NCBI GenBank assembly: GCA_019120375.1
Contig: DWVE01000056.1
Coordinates: forward strand, 8,034-72,033
Reading direction: 5' to 3'
Source: Allofournierella_A excrementavium
GTDB taxonomy: Bacteria > Bacillota > Clostridia > Oscillospirales > Ruminococcaceae
DNA: 64,000 bases
The first letter of the stretch is position 1. Each line of letters starts with the position of its first letter. This document shows, in pieces, positions 33,855-42,749 of the stretch. The translations under genes and the position numbers were made by a program. The notes under the pieces were generated by a model that saw only the letters and a program-made list of their open reading frames with translations, was not told where the DNA came from and did not search any database.

Positions 33855-34730
33855 ATGCGAAAGATCGCCATTCTGACCGATTCCGCCTGCGACATCCCCC
33901 CCGAGCTGGAAAAACAGTATGCCATCGACATCATGCCCTTCGTCATCACGCTGGACGGCGTGAGCTATGTGGAGCGCCGGGATTTCGGCTTTGACGAATT
34001 TTATCAGATGCTGCGCGCCGCCCAGGGCGTGCCCAGCACCGCCCATGTCACCGCCATCCAGTTCTGCGAGCAATACTGCAAGTATGTGGACGAGGGCTAC
34101 ACCGACGTGGTGCATGTGACCATCAACTCCACCGGCAGCGCCACCCACGACGCGGCGGTTCTGGCGCAGGACATGCTGCGGGAGGAGCGGCCCGGCCACA
34201 AGCTGAACATCCACCTGATCGACAGCCACACCTATTCCTATGTGTACGGCGGGCCGGTGGTGCAGGCGGCCCGCCACCTGCGCAACGGGGCCGAGGTGGG
34301 CTTTGTGTGCGCCGAGCTGGAGGCGGCCTTTGCCCGGCAGGAGATCGTGCTCTCCGCCTTCAGCCTCAAGCAGATGAAGAAGAGCGGCCGCATCAGCGCG
34401 GCGGCGGCCTTTGCCGGCGAGCTGCTGGGCCTGCGGCCCATCATCAGCCTCATCGACGGGGTGACCAAGGTGGAGGACAAGGTGCGCGGCGACGCGGCCG
34501 TGCCCGCCGCCATGATCAAGCAGGTGCGCAAGCGGATGGACTATCCCGACGGGGACGTTCACTACATGCTGGGCTGCACCGACATCCCCAACGTGAAGGA
34601 GCTGGAGAAGCTCTGCCGCAAGGAGTTCGGCCGCGGGCCGGACGCGGTGTTCAAGCTGGGCGCCGCTGTGGCCAGCAACACCGGCCCGGACGCCATGGCC
34701 ATCGTTTACCAGGGCGTGCCCCGGCGCTGA
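33855..34730 (+). CDS. DegV family fatty-acid-binding protein
   Basis: 291 aa, full length for DegV/FakB. These proteins bind a fatty acid and present it to FakA kinase for phospholipid synthesis. The N-terminus I-A-I-L-T-D-S-A-C-D-I, the S-T-A-H-V-T loop and N-S-T-G-S-A ligand-contact region are present, plus the usual K-K-S-G-R-I. Third gene of the pdxK-trmL-degV run, 10 bases after trmL. No fakA is in the window. Confidence 0.92.
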   Translation: MRKIAILTDSACDIPPELEKQYAIDIMPFVITLDGVSYVERRDFGFDEFYQMLRAAQGVPSTAHVTAIQFCEQYCKYVDEGYTDVVHVTINSTGSATHDAAVLAQDMLREERPGHKLNIHLIDSHTYSYVYGGPVVQAARHLRNGAEVGFVCAELEAAFARQEIVLSAFSLKQMKKSGRISAAAAFAGELLGLRPIISLIDGVTKVEDKVRGDAAVPAAMIKQVRKRMDYPDGDVHYMLGCTDIPNVKELEKLCRKEFGRGPDAVFKLGAAVASNTGPDAMAIVYQGVPRR

Positions 34731-34755
34731 GCCGCTCTGTTTTGACTGTTCCTTT

Positions 34756-34816
34756 CCGCCCGCGTGGGCCGTCTGTCACCATCCTCTGACGTGCGGTCCC
34801 CCGCGGGCGGTTTTTT
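34756..34816 (+). terminator. Terminator after degV
   Basis: CCGCCCGCG (34756-34764) pairs with CGCGGGCGG (34802-34810) over a long loop, followed by six T. Confidence 0.6.
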
Positions 34817-34841
34817 ATCGTTGACCGATGGAGGTCTTTTT

Positions 34842-36137
34842 ATGAATCTTGAACATATCCTTTGGCTCTTCCTCTGCTTCTCGGTGCTGGGCTGGGTGCT
34901 GGAGACCACCCTGGCCGCCATCCGAACCCGCCGCTATGTGGACCGCAGCGTGCTGTTCGGCCCCTGGTGCATCATCTACGGCGTGGCCGGCGTGCTCATC
35001 GCCGTGGGCCTGCGGGAACTGCGCTCCGACCTGCTGTTTTTGTTCCTGGGCAGCGCCGTGCTGGCCACCGTGGTGGAATGGCTGGCGGGCCACCTGCTGG
35101 AAAACGTGAGCCACACCCGCTGGTGGGACTACTCGAACCGCCGCTGGAACCTGGACGGCTACATCTGCCTGAGCGCCTCGGCTCTGTGGGGCCTCTTGGG
35201 CGTGGTGATGGTGAAGTGGGGCAACCCGCTGCTCACCTGGCTCTATGACCTCATCCCCGCCCCCGCGCGGCAGATCGTGCTGTGGGTCCTGGTGGGCGTT
35301 GTGGCGGTGGACGGCCTTGCCAGCGTGCTGACGCTGGCGGGCGTGGTGCACAAGCTGCCCGCGCTGGAAAACACCAGCCGCACCCTGAACGCCGTGAGCG
35401 CCCGGATGGGCGGCTGGATCCTCAGCCGCACCGAGCGGCGCATCCAGAAGGCCTACCCCCAGGCAAGCTTCGTGCACAAAAAGCGGGAAAAGGCCACCGT
35501 GTTCGCCGCCGGGTGCAGTTTTTCCAAGCTGTTTTTGCTGTTCTTCATCGGCGCGTTTCTGGGCGACATCGTGGAGACCATCTTCTGCCGCGTCACCGCC
35601 GGCGTTTGGATGAGCCGCAGCAGCGTGGTGTGGGGGCCCTTCAGCCTGGTCTGGGGCCTGGCGCTGGCCCTGGCCACCCTGCTGCTCTACCGCTACAAGG
35701 ACAAGCCCGCCAGCTTCCTCTTCGTGGCGGGCACCGTGCTGGGCGGCGCTTACGAATACCTGTGCAGCGTGTTCACCGAGCTTGTCTTCGGCACCGTGTT
35801 CTGGGATTACAGCAAGATCCCCTTCAACCTGGGCGGGCGCATCAACCTGCTCTACTGCTTCTTCTGGGGCTTTGCCGCCGTGGCCTGGTTCCGGCTGGTC
35901 TACCCCCACTTCTCCCGCTGGATCGAGGCCATCCCCATCACCCCCGGCCGCATCATCACCGCGGTGCTGGTGGTGTTCATGGTCGCCAACATCGGCGTGA
36001 GCGCCCTGGCCATGGGCCGTTACAGCCAGCGGGCTCAAGGGCTGCCCGCCACCGCCTCCTGGCAGGTGTGGATGGACGAGCACTACCCCGACGAGACCAT
36101 GAAGCGCATCTACCCCAACGCAAAGCGCACCGACTGA
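34842..36137 (+). CDS. CmpB-type (ABC transporter type IV) membrane protein
   Basis: 431-aa polytopic protein with about ten hydrophobic spans. It looks internally duplicated: F-S-V-L-G-W-V-L-E-T near residue 14 and the later F-L-G-D-I-V-E-T near residue 245, each followed by a P-W/P-F-S-x-x-x-G segment and a W-x-Y-S motif, as in the CmpB-like family (PF06541). The transported substrate is unknown. GGAGG precedes the ATG. Confidence 0.78.
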   Translation: MNLEHILWLFLCFSVLGWVLETTLAAIRTRRYVDRSVLFGPWCIIYGVAGVLIAVGLRELRSDLLFLFLGSAVLATVVEWLAGHLLENVSHTRWWDYSNRRWNLDGYICLSASALWGLLGVVMVKWGNPLLTWLYDLIPAPARQIVLWVLVGVVAVDGLASVLTLAGVVHKLPALENTSRTLNAVSARMGGWILSRTERRIQKAYPQASFVHKKREKATVFAAGCSFSKLFLLFFIGAFLGDIVETIFCRVTAGVWMSRSSVVWGPFSLVWGLALALATLLLYRYKDKPASFLFVAGTVLGGAYEYLCSVFTELVFGTVFWDYSKIPFNLGGRINLLYCFFWGFAAVAWFRLVYPHFSRWIEAIPITPGRIITAVLVVFMVANIGVSALAMGRYSQRAQGLPATASWQVWMDEHYPDETMKRIYPNAKRTD

Positions 36138-36152
36138 GCGCAAGACGCAAAG

Positions 36153-36190
36153 AGAGCCCCGCGGCGGTTGCCGCGGGGCTCTTTTCTTTG
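36153..36190. terminator. Bidirectional terminator
   Basis: AGAGCCCCGCGGC (36153-36165) / GCCGCGGGGCTCT (36170-36182) plus T-rich right flank; shared by the CmpB-type gene and the converging membrane-protein gene. Confidence 0.88.
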
Positions 36191-36193
36191 TGC

Positions 36194-37081
36194 TTATTCG
36201 GCCGCGCTGTCCGACGCAGGCTCGGAGGCGGTATCCCCCTCCGCAGCGGCGCTGTCGGAAGAGGAGGTGCTGTCGGTGGGCAGGCTGCCCGCGCCCTCGG
36301 CGATGGCGCTGGTGGGATCGAAGTAATCCTCATAGTCCATGTCGGTCTCGGGGGCGGTGGCGGCGGCGCTGGAGCTGGGCTCCATCTCGCTGACCTCAAG
36401 GGCGGTCAGGTAATAGGTGCGGTCCACCTTTTCAAACACATAGTCCATATACTTGGTGGGCTCGGTGGGGGCGGAGAGGCTGAAGTCGCCGTTCAGGCCG
36501 GGGGCGGGCACATAGCCCACCGTGACGTACAGCTTGCCGCTCTTCTTTTTCAGCTTTTCCACCTTGGGAGTGTACATGCCCACCTGGCCGGTGACGGGGA
36601 TGAGGTAGCACTGCTTCTCCTCGTCGTACTCGAAGGTCATGTCGCCGCCCACGTTGTTGAAGGTCTCGTGGGTGAGCTCATAATCCGGCCCGAAGAGGGC
36701 GGCCGCCGCGGCGTCCACCTCCACGGCGGGCAGCAGCAGGCTGTCGGTGTTGGGGTCGCGCTCGTAGGCGTCCAGCCCGGTGGCGCTGTTCTGCGCGGCG
36801 GACACGGCGGCCCAGATGGAGGCCTCCTTGAACAGGGCCGGGTCGGCCTGATCCAGGCTCTCAAAGGGCAGCGGGTCCAGCATGACCAGCGCCTGCAGCC
36901 GATCCTCGTATTCCAGTTTTTCGTCGGTGTTGTCAAACAGCACCGCCACGCCGTTCACCGCCGTGGCGATGACAGTGAAGCCGCCGATGAGCACCAGCAC
37001 GCAGATGGCGAGGCCCAGCCACTGGCGGGCGCGCCGGCGTTTGTGACGCTCGTGTTCCTGTTGGGAAATGGTGTTTGCCAT
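36194..37081 (-). CDS. Unknown bitopic membrane protein
   Basis: 295 aa. A highly basic N-terminus (H-K-R-R-R-A-R-Q) and one membrane helix (about residues 22-46) place the rest outside. The extracytoplasmic domain (about 50-235) carries G-Q-V-G-M-Y-T-P-K and G-Y-V-P-A-P-G; the last 60 residues are a low-complexity Ser/Ala/Asp/Glu tail. No family recognised. It follows proA on the same strand by 33 bases and ends at a shared terminator, so it is probably the third gene of the proB-proA unit. Confidence 0.7.
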   Translation of the reverse strand: MANTISQQEHERHKRRRARQWLGLAICVLVLIGGFTVIATAVNGVAVLFDNTDEKLEYEDRLQALVMLDPLPFESLDQADPALFKEASIWAAVSAAQNSATGLDAYERDPNTDSLLLPAVEVDAAAAALFGPDYELTHETFNNVGGDMTFEYDEEKQCYLIPVTGQVGMYTPKVEKLKKKSGKLYVTVGYVPAPGLNGDFSLSAPTEPTKYMDYVFEKVDRTYYLTALEVSEMEPSSSAAATAPETDMDYEDYFDPTSAIAEGAGSLPTDSTSSSDSAAAEGDTASEPASDSAAE

Positions 37082-37114
37082 GGGTTTTCTTTCCCCTCCT
37101 TGCATGGGATGCGG

Positions 37115-38371
37115 TCAGCGGATCTGGCCGCTGCCCAGAATGATGTATTTGTAGCTGGTGAGCTGCTCAAGGCCCATGGGGCCCCGGGCGTGCAGCTTCT
37201 GGGTGGAGATGCCCATCTCGCACCCCAGGCCGAACTCGCCGCCGTCGGTGAAGCGGGTGGAGGCGTTCACATAGACCGCCGCGCTGTCCACCCTTTGGGT
37301 GAAGGCCGCGGCCGCCGCCTCGTCGGCGGTGACGATGGCCTCGCTGTGGCCGGTGGAGTGGCGGGCGATGTGGGCCGTGGCGGCCTCCAGGCTGTCCACC
37401 ACCGTCACCGCCAGGATGTAATCGAGGAATTCGGTGTCGAAGTCCTCCGGGCCCGCCGGGGTGCCGGGGATGAGGGCAGCTGCGGCTTTGTCCAGCCGCA
37501 GCTGCACCGGCGCAAGGCCTTTTTCCTCTCTCTGCGTCACCAGCCGGTCATACAGGCGGGGCAGAAAGGCCGGGGCCGCGTCCCTGTGCACCAGGCAAAC
37601 CTCGGCGGCGTTGCACACCGAGGGGCGGCTGGTCTTGGCGTTTTCCACGATGTCCAGCGCCATGTCCAAATCGGCGGCCTTGTCCACATAGATGTGGCAA
37701 ATGCCGGTGCCGGTCTGGATGACGGGCACGGCGGCGTTCTCCACGCAGGCGCGGATGAGCCCCGCGCCGCCTCGGGGGATAAGCAGGTCCACAAGGCCGG
37801 TGGCCCGCATCAGCTCGGTGGCGGAAGCGCGGCTGGTGTCCTGCACCAGGGCCACCAGGTCGGCGGGCAGGTGCGCGTCCGTGAGGCCCAGTTTCAGGGC
37901 GTTCACGATGGCGTTGTTGGAGCGGAAGGCCTCCTTGCCGCCCCGCAGCACGCAGGCGCTGCCGCTGGCAAGGGCCAGGGCCGCCGCGTCGCTGGTGACG
38001 TTGGGGCGGCTCTCGTAGATGATGGCGATGAGGCCCATGGGCACGCTCACCTGCCGGATGACCAGCCCGTTGGGGCGGGTCACCTCGCTCAAAGTCCGGC
38101 CCAGCGGGTCGGGCAGGGCGGCCACGGCTTCCACGCCGGCGGCCATGGCCTCCACTCTGGCCTCGTCCAGCCGCAGGCGGTCCAGCATCACCGGGGCCAC
38201 GGTGGCCTTGGCGGCCTCCAGGTCCTCGGCGTTGGCCGCAAGGATGGCGGCGCACTCGCTGCGCAGGCGGGCGGCCATGGCCCGCAGGGCGGCGCGGCGC
38301 TCCTCGCCGCCGGTCAGGGCCAGCGCGCCCATGCTGGCGCGGGCCGCCAGAAGAAGTTCACGGGTGGTCAT
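37115..38371 (-). CDS. proA: Gamma-glutamyl phosphate reductase
   Basis: 418-aa NADPH-dependent reductase forming glutamate 5-semialdehyde in proline synthesis. The catalytic Cys lies in S-V-C-N-A-A-E near residue 252. N-terminal P-M-G-L-I-A-I-I-Y-E-S-R-P-N-V and the C-terminal G-P-M-G-L-E-Q-L-T-S-Y-K motif are canonical. The ATG overlaps the proB stop by four bases. Confidence 0.97.
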   Translation of the reverse strand: MTTRELLLAARASMGALALTGGEERRAALRAMAARLRSECAAILAANAEDLEAAKATVAPVMLDRLRLDEARVEAMAAGVEAVAALPDPLGRTLSEVTRPNGLVIRQVSVPMGLIAIIYESRPNVTSDAAALALASGSACVLRGGKEAFRSNNAIVNALKLGLTDAHLPADLVALVQDTSRASATELMRATGLVDLLIPRGGAGLIRACVENAAVPVIQTGTGICHIYVDKAADLDMALDIVENAKTSRPSVCNAAEVCLVHRDAAPAFLPRLYDRLVTQREEKGLAPVQLRLDKAAAALIPGTPAGPEDFDTEFLDYILAVTVVDSLEAATAHIARHSTGHSEAIVTADEAAAAAFTQRVDSAAVYVNASTRFTDGGEFGLGCEMGISTQKLHARGPMGLEQLTSYKYIILGSGQIR

Positions 38372-39147
38372 CGGGCGGCCTCCTTTCGGGCCAGAAAGCG
38401 GGTGCCCGCTTCGCCCCCCTCAAAGACGGTGTAGAGCACCGCGGGGTCGCGGCCGTTGGCGATGACCATGTCCGCCCCCGCTTCGGTGACGATCTTGCCC
38501 GCCCGCAGTTTCGTGGCCATGCCGCCGGTGCCAAGGCTGCTGCCCGCGCCCCCCGCCAACGCCTCCACCTCCGGGGTGATGGCTTCCACACGGCGCAGCA
38601 GCTGCGCCTCGGGGTGGGCGTGGGGGTCGGCGGTGTAGAGGCCGTCGATGTCGCTCAAGATCACCAGCAGCTCCGCCTCCAGGCTGCGGCACAGCCGGGC
38701 GGCCAGGGTGTCGTTGTCGCCCACGGCGATCTCGGCGGTGCTGACGGTGTCGTTCTCGTTCACGATGGGCAGCGCCCCCAGCTCCAGCAGGCGGGCCAGG
38801 GTGTTGTGCAGGTTTTCGCTGCGCTCCGGGTCCGCCAGGTCCTCGCTGGTGATGAGGATCTGGGCCACGGTGTGGCTGTATTCGGAAAACAGCTTGTCGT
38901 AGGTGTACATCAGTTCGCACTGGCCCACGGCGGCGGCAGCCTGTTTGGTGGGCATGTCCGCCGGGCGGCCGGGCAGGCCCAGCTTGCCCACGCCCATGCC
39001 GATGGCGCCGGAGGACACCAGAATGATCTGATGCCCGGCGTTCTTCAAATCGCTCAGCACCTTGCACAGCCCCTCGATGCGGCGGATGTTCAGCTGCCCG
39101 GTGGCATGAGCCAGCGTGGAGGTGCCCACTTTGACCACAGCTTTCAA
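38368..39147 (-). CDS. proB: Glutamate 5-kinase, short form
   Basis: 259-aa amino-acid kinase phosphorylating glutamate as the first step to proline. V-K-V-G-T-S-T-L at the start, V-S-S-G-A-I-G-M-G, the N-E-N-D loop and G-T-G-G-M-A-T-K are all present. It stops after the kinase domain and lacks the PUA domain of the 367-aa E. coli enzyme. Translationally coupled to proA. Confidence 0.95.
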   Translation of the reverse strand: MKAVVKVGTSTLAHATGQLNIRRIEGLCKVLSDLKNAGHQIILVSSGAIGMGVGKLGLPGRPADMPTKQAAAAVGQCELMYTYDKLFSEYSHTVAQILITSEDLADPERSENLHNTLARLLELGALPIVNENDTVSTAEIAVGDNDTLAARLCRSLEAELLVILSDIDGLYTADPHAHPEAQLLRRVEAITPEVEALAGGAGSSLGTGGMATKLRAGKIVTEAGADMVIANGRDPAVLYTVFEGGEAGTRFLARKEAAR

Positions 39148-39184
39148 GCCCGGTCCCCCCTCTTTACAGTCGGATACAGATTAA

Positions 39185-39213
39185 AGTATAGCATAAACCG
39201 GCCCGCAACACAA
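39185..39213 (-). promoter_or_regulatory. Sigma-A promoter of proBA
   Basis: Minus strand: TTGTGT (39213-39208), 17-base spacer, TATACT (39190-39185), 38 bases before proB. Confidence 0.72.
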
Positions 39214-39224
39214 ACGCCGAACGA

Positions 39225-39252
39225 TGGACTTTTTGTGAAATAATGGTATAAT
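39225..39252 (+). promoter_or_regulatory. Promoter of the threonine aldolase-type gene
   Basis: TGGACT (39225-39230), 16-base spacer, TATAAT (39247-39252) with an extended TG. Divergent from the proBA promoter. Confidence 0.65.
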
Positions 39253-39311
39253 TTTGCCAGACGATACTCCGGGCCGGCCTGTTTGGCCCGCAGAAAAACG
39301 AGGTTATAACG

Positions 39312-40355
39312 ATGTACCGATTCACCAACGATTACAGCGAAGGGGCTCACCCTTCCATTCTTGAGGCGATGACCGCCACCAATCTGGAGGGCAACTTCGG
39401 CTACGGCTGCGACCCCCACTGCGAGCACGCCGCCGCCCTCATCCGCCAGAAGATCGGCCGCCCGGACGCGGACGTGCACTTCTTCGTGGGCGGCACCCAG
39501 ACCAACGCCACCTGCATCTGCGCCTTCCTGCGGCCCCATGAGGCGGCCATCGCGGCCCACAGCGGCCACATCTGCGTGCATGAGACCGGCGCGGTGGAGG
39601 CCACCGGCCACAAGTGCATCGCCATGCCCGCCGCCCCCGGCGGCAAGCTGACCCCGGAGCTGGTGCGGCAGGCGGTGGCGGCCCACCCGGACGAGCACAT
39701 GGTGAAGCCCCGCCTTGTGTATGTGAGCAACACCACCGAGGTGGGCGGCGTGTACACTACCGCCGAGCTGGAAGCCCTGCGGGCGGTGTGCGACGAGCTG
39801 GGCCTGCTGCTCTATCTGGACGGCGCGCGCCTTGCCAGCGCTCTGGCCTGCGGCGGGGCCTCCTTTGAGGACCTGGGCCGGCTGTGCGACGCCTTCTACA
39901 TCGGCGGCACCAAGAACGGCGCCATCTTCGGCGAGGCGGTGTGCATCATGAACCCGGCCTTAAAGCCCGACTTCCGCTACATCCTCAAGCAGCACGGCGG
40001 CATGCTGGCCAAGGGCTGGCTGCTGGGCGTGCAGTTCGAGCAGCTGATGCGCAGCGGCCTTTATGAGGAGCTGGGCGAGCACTCCACCCGGACGGCCCAG
40101 CAGCTGGCCGAGGGCCTGAAGGGCCTGGGCGTGGAGTTCCTGTTCGAGAGCCCCTCCAACCAGATCTTCCCCATCCTGCCCGACGAAGTGCTGGCAAAGC
40201 TGGAGGGGGCCTTCCACTGGGAAGTGAACGCCTCGCTGGAGGGCGGCCGCAGCTGCATCCGCCTTGTGTGCAGCTGGGCCACCCAGCAGGCGGCGGTCAC
40301 CGCCTTCCTGCTGGCGGTGGAGCAGGCGCTGAAAGACTGCCCCGCCTGCATGTAA
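39312..40355 (+). CDS. Low-specificity threonine aldolase family PLP enzyme
   Basis: 347-aa fold-type I PLP enzyme that would cleave L-threonine or allo-threonine to glycine and acetaldehyde. N-terminal F-T-N-D-Y-S-E-G-A-H-P, the cofactor-stacking V-H-E-T-G-A-V-E, D-G-A-R-L and PLP Lys in I-G-G-T-K-N-G are intact. Related beta-eliminating lyases share these motifs, so the substrate is probable rather than certain. It could feed or drain glycine beside the serine pathway encoded at 25-27 kb. The promoter lies 60 bases upstream. Confidence 0.88.
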   Translation: MYRFTNDYSEGAHPSILEAMTATNLEGNFGYGCDPHCEHAAALIRQKIGRPDADVHFFVGGTQTNATCICAFLRPHEAAIAAHSGHICVHETGAVEATGHKCIAMPAAPGGKLTPELVRQAVAAHPDEHMVKPRLVYVSNTTEVGGVYTTAELEALRAVCDELGLLLYLDGARLASALACGGASFEDLGRLCDAFYIGGTKNGAIFGEAVCIMNPALKPDFRYILKQHGGMLAKGWLLGVQFEQLMRSGLYEELGEHSTRTAQQLAEGLKGLGVEFLFESPSNQIFPILPDEVLAKLEGAFHWEVNASLEGGRSCIRLVCSWATQQAAVTAFLLAVEQALKDCPACM

Positions 40356-40376
40356 ACGTGTAAAAATGCTAAAGAA

Positions 40377-40415
40377 CGGCCCGCCTGCAAAACACAGGCG
40401 GGCCGCTTTGTTTTA
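40377..40415. terminator. Bidirectional terminator
   Basis: CGGCCCGCCTG (40377-40387) / CAGGCGGGCCG (40395-40405) with a T-rich right flank; between the aldolase-type gene and the converging lipoprotein gene. Confidence 0.85.
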
Positions 40416-41573
40416 TCCGTCATAGGAATATGCTTCATAGACCGGGTTGGTGAATTCCCGGTAGTTTGGGCGGGCGTTCCAGTAATCCGTCTTGTCCATC
40501 ATGGCGTAGTGGCTGAGCCGCATTTCGCTGCCGGCGGCCGGGATGCCCGCCAGCCGGACCAGATAGCCCTGGGGCATGACGGCTGCGATGGTCACCCGCT
40601 GCCCGCCGTCCTCAAGGTCGGGACGGAACACCTCGCCGGTGGCAAGGCAGAGGGCGATGCGGCCGTATCCCTCTTCCCCCGGTTTTCCCCTCACGAGGAA
40701 CAGGTGGCCGTCCACCACTTCCTCGAACCGGGCCTGCGTCCAGCCGTCGGGCAGGCGGGCGGCGGTGGCCTCTCTCTGCCCCGTAGCAACGTCATAACGG
40801 TAAACAGCCTCGCCCTCAGGGCAATAGACGGCCCCGCCGCGTCCATCCAGGCACCAGGGCGTGTCCTCCCCGCCGAAGGGGAGCGGCTCCAACGCGTTTT
40901 TCTCCAGGTCATAGAGGCAGAGCCGCTGCTCCTCACCCGCTTTCCGCAGACCCAGGATGGGCCCCCGGGCGCAGGCGCCGTAAAGGTGCGCCGTGGTCCC
41001 TTCTTCAAGATCCAGCCGGTGCCGAAGGGTGCCGGCATCGAAGTCTGCCTCCGCCAGATACCACGCCTGCGCCCCGTTCTCCTCTTGTTGACACAGCACC
41101 AGCAGCAGCTTCTCCCCCTCCAGAACGGCGGAGGACTGATAGACAAGGCCGGCGCCCTCCGGCAGGGTCAGAGTCTTGCGCGCCGTGCCGTCCGGCTCCA
41201 TCCGCATCAGCCAGCCCGGCCCCCGGGCTTTGTACTCATCGTCCAGAAGCTGCGTCGGGACGGGGGGCTTCAGCACATAGAGGTGGCGGCTGCCCGCCAG
41301 CAGCCACGCGTCCCCCACCACCGAGGGGAGGAAAGCGGGGCTGTTCTCGTCCCGGGGGTCCGTCTCGCCGGCGAGATAAGTGCACTCCATGGTCTCGCAG
41401 TCGTAGCAGAGCAGGCTGCCCGTGCCGTCCCGGTAGGTGAGCAGGGAGTAAAAGCCGCCGGGCCCGGAAGAGGAATCCAGGTATTCCGGCCCGCCGGGAG
41501 CGGGTGCGCTGCCGCAGGCGGCCAGCAAAACGCAAAGCAGGAGCAGGCAGCATTTTTTGCGCAGCGGCTTCAT
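40413..41573 (-). CDS. Lipoprotein, paralogue A of tandem family
   Basis: 386 aa. Signal peptide with lipobox L-A-A-C (Cys20), then a repetitive beta-strand-rich body likely to form a propeller-like sensor or binding domain (repeated Y-x-x-x-G-T-G and L-C-L-Y-D-L-E type strands). It ends in a conserved H-Y-A-M-M-D-K-T-D-Y-W-N tail that is shared with the 42.8-44.0 kb paralogue. Function unknown. The ATG lies only 22 bases from the broken end of the preceding gene. Confidence 0.7.
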   Translation of the reverse strand: MKPLRKKCCLLLLCVLLAACGSAPAPGGPEYLDSSSGPGGFYSLLTYRDGTGSLLCYDCETMECTYLAGETDPRDENSPAFLPSVVGDAWLLAGSRHLYVLKPPVPTQLLDDEYKARGPGWLMRMEPDGTARKTLTLPEGAGLVYQSSAVLEGEKLLLVLCQQEENGAQAWYLAEADFDAGTLRHRLDLEEGTTAHLYGACARGPILGLRKAGEEQRLCLYDLEKNALEPLPFGGEDTPWCLDGRGGAVYCPEGEAVYRYDVATGQREATAARLPDGWTQARFEEVVDGHLFLVRGKPGEEGYGRIALCLATGEVFRPDLEDGGQRVTIAAVMPQGYLVRLAGIPAAGSEMRLSHYAMMDKTDYWNARPNYREFTNPVYEAYSYDG

Positions 41574-41594
41574 GGTTCTCTCTTCCCTTCGTCG

Positions 41595-42567
41595 TTATTT
41601 GGGCAGAATGCGGTAATACACTGACGGGGCATCGTCGCGGCCGCAGTGCGGGAAGCTCTCGTCCTGCCCCGGCCGGGAGGGACCGCAGGCCCTGCCCAGC
41701 CCAGAAAAGGCCGCAGCACAGCCCTCGCCCGGCTCCCGCCAGCGCAGCGAGCCTGCCGCCCGCGGCGGTGAGGGAGATGAGGTGTTCCTCCAGGAGCGCC
41801 GTCTCTCCGCCGGCCCATGCGATGGTATCCGGGCCGGGCACTCAGGCCAGCCGGCCGTCCACCACCTCCGCGTCCCGGGCGTTTTCGGCAACAGTGGAAG
41901 GTCCACCGGGGAAGACACAGGCGCCCGTTTCCTCCGCGATATTTCCGCCTTTGGGCGTGCCGACCGGCTCAAAGCCTTCGGTCTCGCTGTTCCACTCATA
42001 AACCGTGCAAACGTCCTCCGGGGTGACGAACAAGACCTTTTCTCCCGTCAGATACACCGCGCCGTCCTCTTCAATGACGGGCAGGCCTGTTTTTATTGGT
42101 TCCCATGCCGCGCCGCTGACCTTGTACAAGTCAAGGGTATAAGAAGTAAGCCCCTGGTGGGTGGCAGCGCCCAGATAAAAGATCCGTTCTGTTCCGTCGG
42201 CGGCGGGGAAAAAGGAGACCTGCACATCGTCCGCCATGAGATCGCACCCGGCGACTACTTCCAAATCGTCGGCGGCGTACACGACGCCCAGCGTCCGGTC
42301 CAGGCCCTCCACATGCGCCGGCGCGTCATACCTGAACAGCGCGCACAATTCCTCTGCGTCGGGCGAGGAAAAACTGCCGTAATGCACGCTTTCCAGCGTG
42401 AGGGCCCGGGGCGAACCGTGCGCTTCTTCCGCCAGCGGCGCCGCGCCGCTCAGCAGGCGCTGCTCCAACGATCGCGCGGCATTTTGTGAAGCGTCTCCGC
42501 TTTTGCAGGCGGAAAGAAAAAGCACCAGTGCCAGCACCGCAGACAGGGCCGCTGATTTTGTTCTCAT
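41595..42567 (-). pseudogene. Interrupted lipoprotein gene
   Basis: From the ATG at 42567 an intact frame codes 241 aa: lipobox L-S-A-C, then a beta-rich domain, ending at TGA (41842-41844). The same frame reopens directly with plausible protein (P-G-P-D-T-I-A-W-A-G-G-E-T-A-L-L-E). After a shift near 41700, another frame gives D-E-S-F-P-H-C-G-R-D-D-A-P-S-V-Y-Y-R-I-L-P-K and a stop at 41595. I read this as one longer lipoprotein broken by a nonsense change and a frameshift. The 241-aa product could still be made and lipidated. Confidence 0.55.
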
Positions 42568-42589
42568 GGTCTGTTTTCCCCTTTCTCGG

Positions 42590-42749
42590 TCAAACGTGGG
42601 CGGCAGTGCGGGACCCGTCCAGCCGCCAGCCGTCATCGGTTTTCACCATGCGGATGGGATGGCGAACACTTCCATCTCCCCACCTTCGCCGCTCCGGCCG
42701 CCCGGTGAAACAGCCTTTGTTGAACCTGCGGCCCGGCGTGTTCAATCGG
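42590..42749 (-). pseudogene. Orphan 3' gene fragment
   Basis: One minus-strand frame without a start reads like a protein C-terminus (W-G-D-G-S-V-R-H-P-I-R-M-V-K-T-D-D-G-W-R-L-D) and stops at 42590-42592. The R-M-V-K-x-D-D-G-W-R-L-D ending is typical of small secreted-domain tails. Upstream it runs straight into the stop of paralogue B, so it appears to be the remnant of a deleted lipoprotein gene. Confidence 0.4.
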
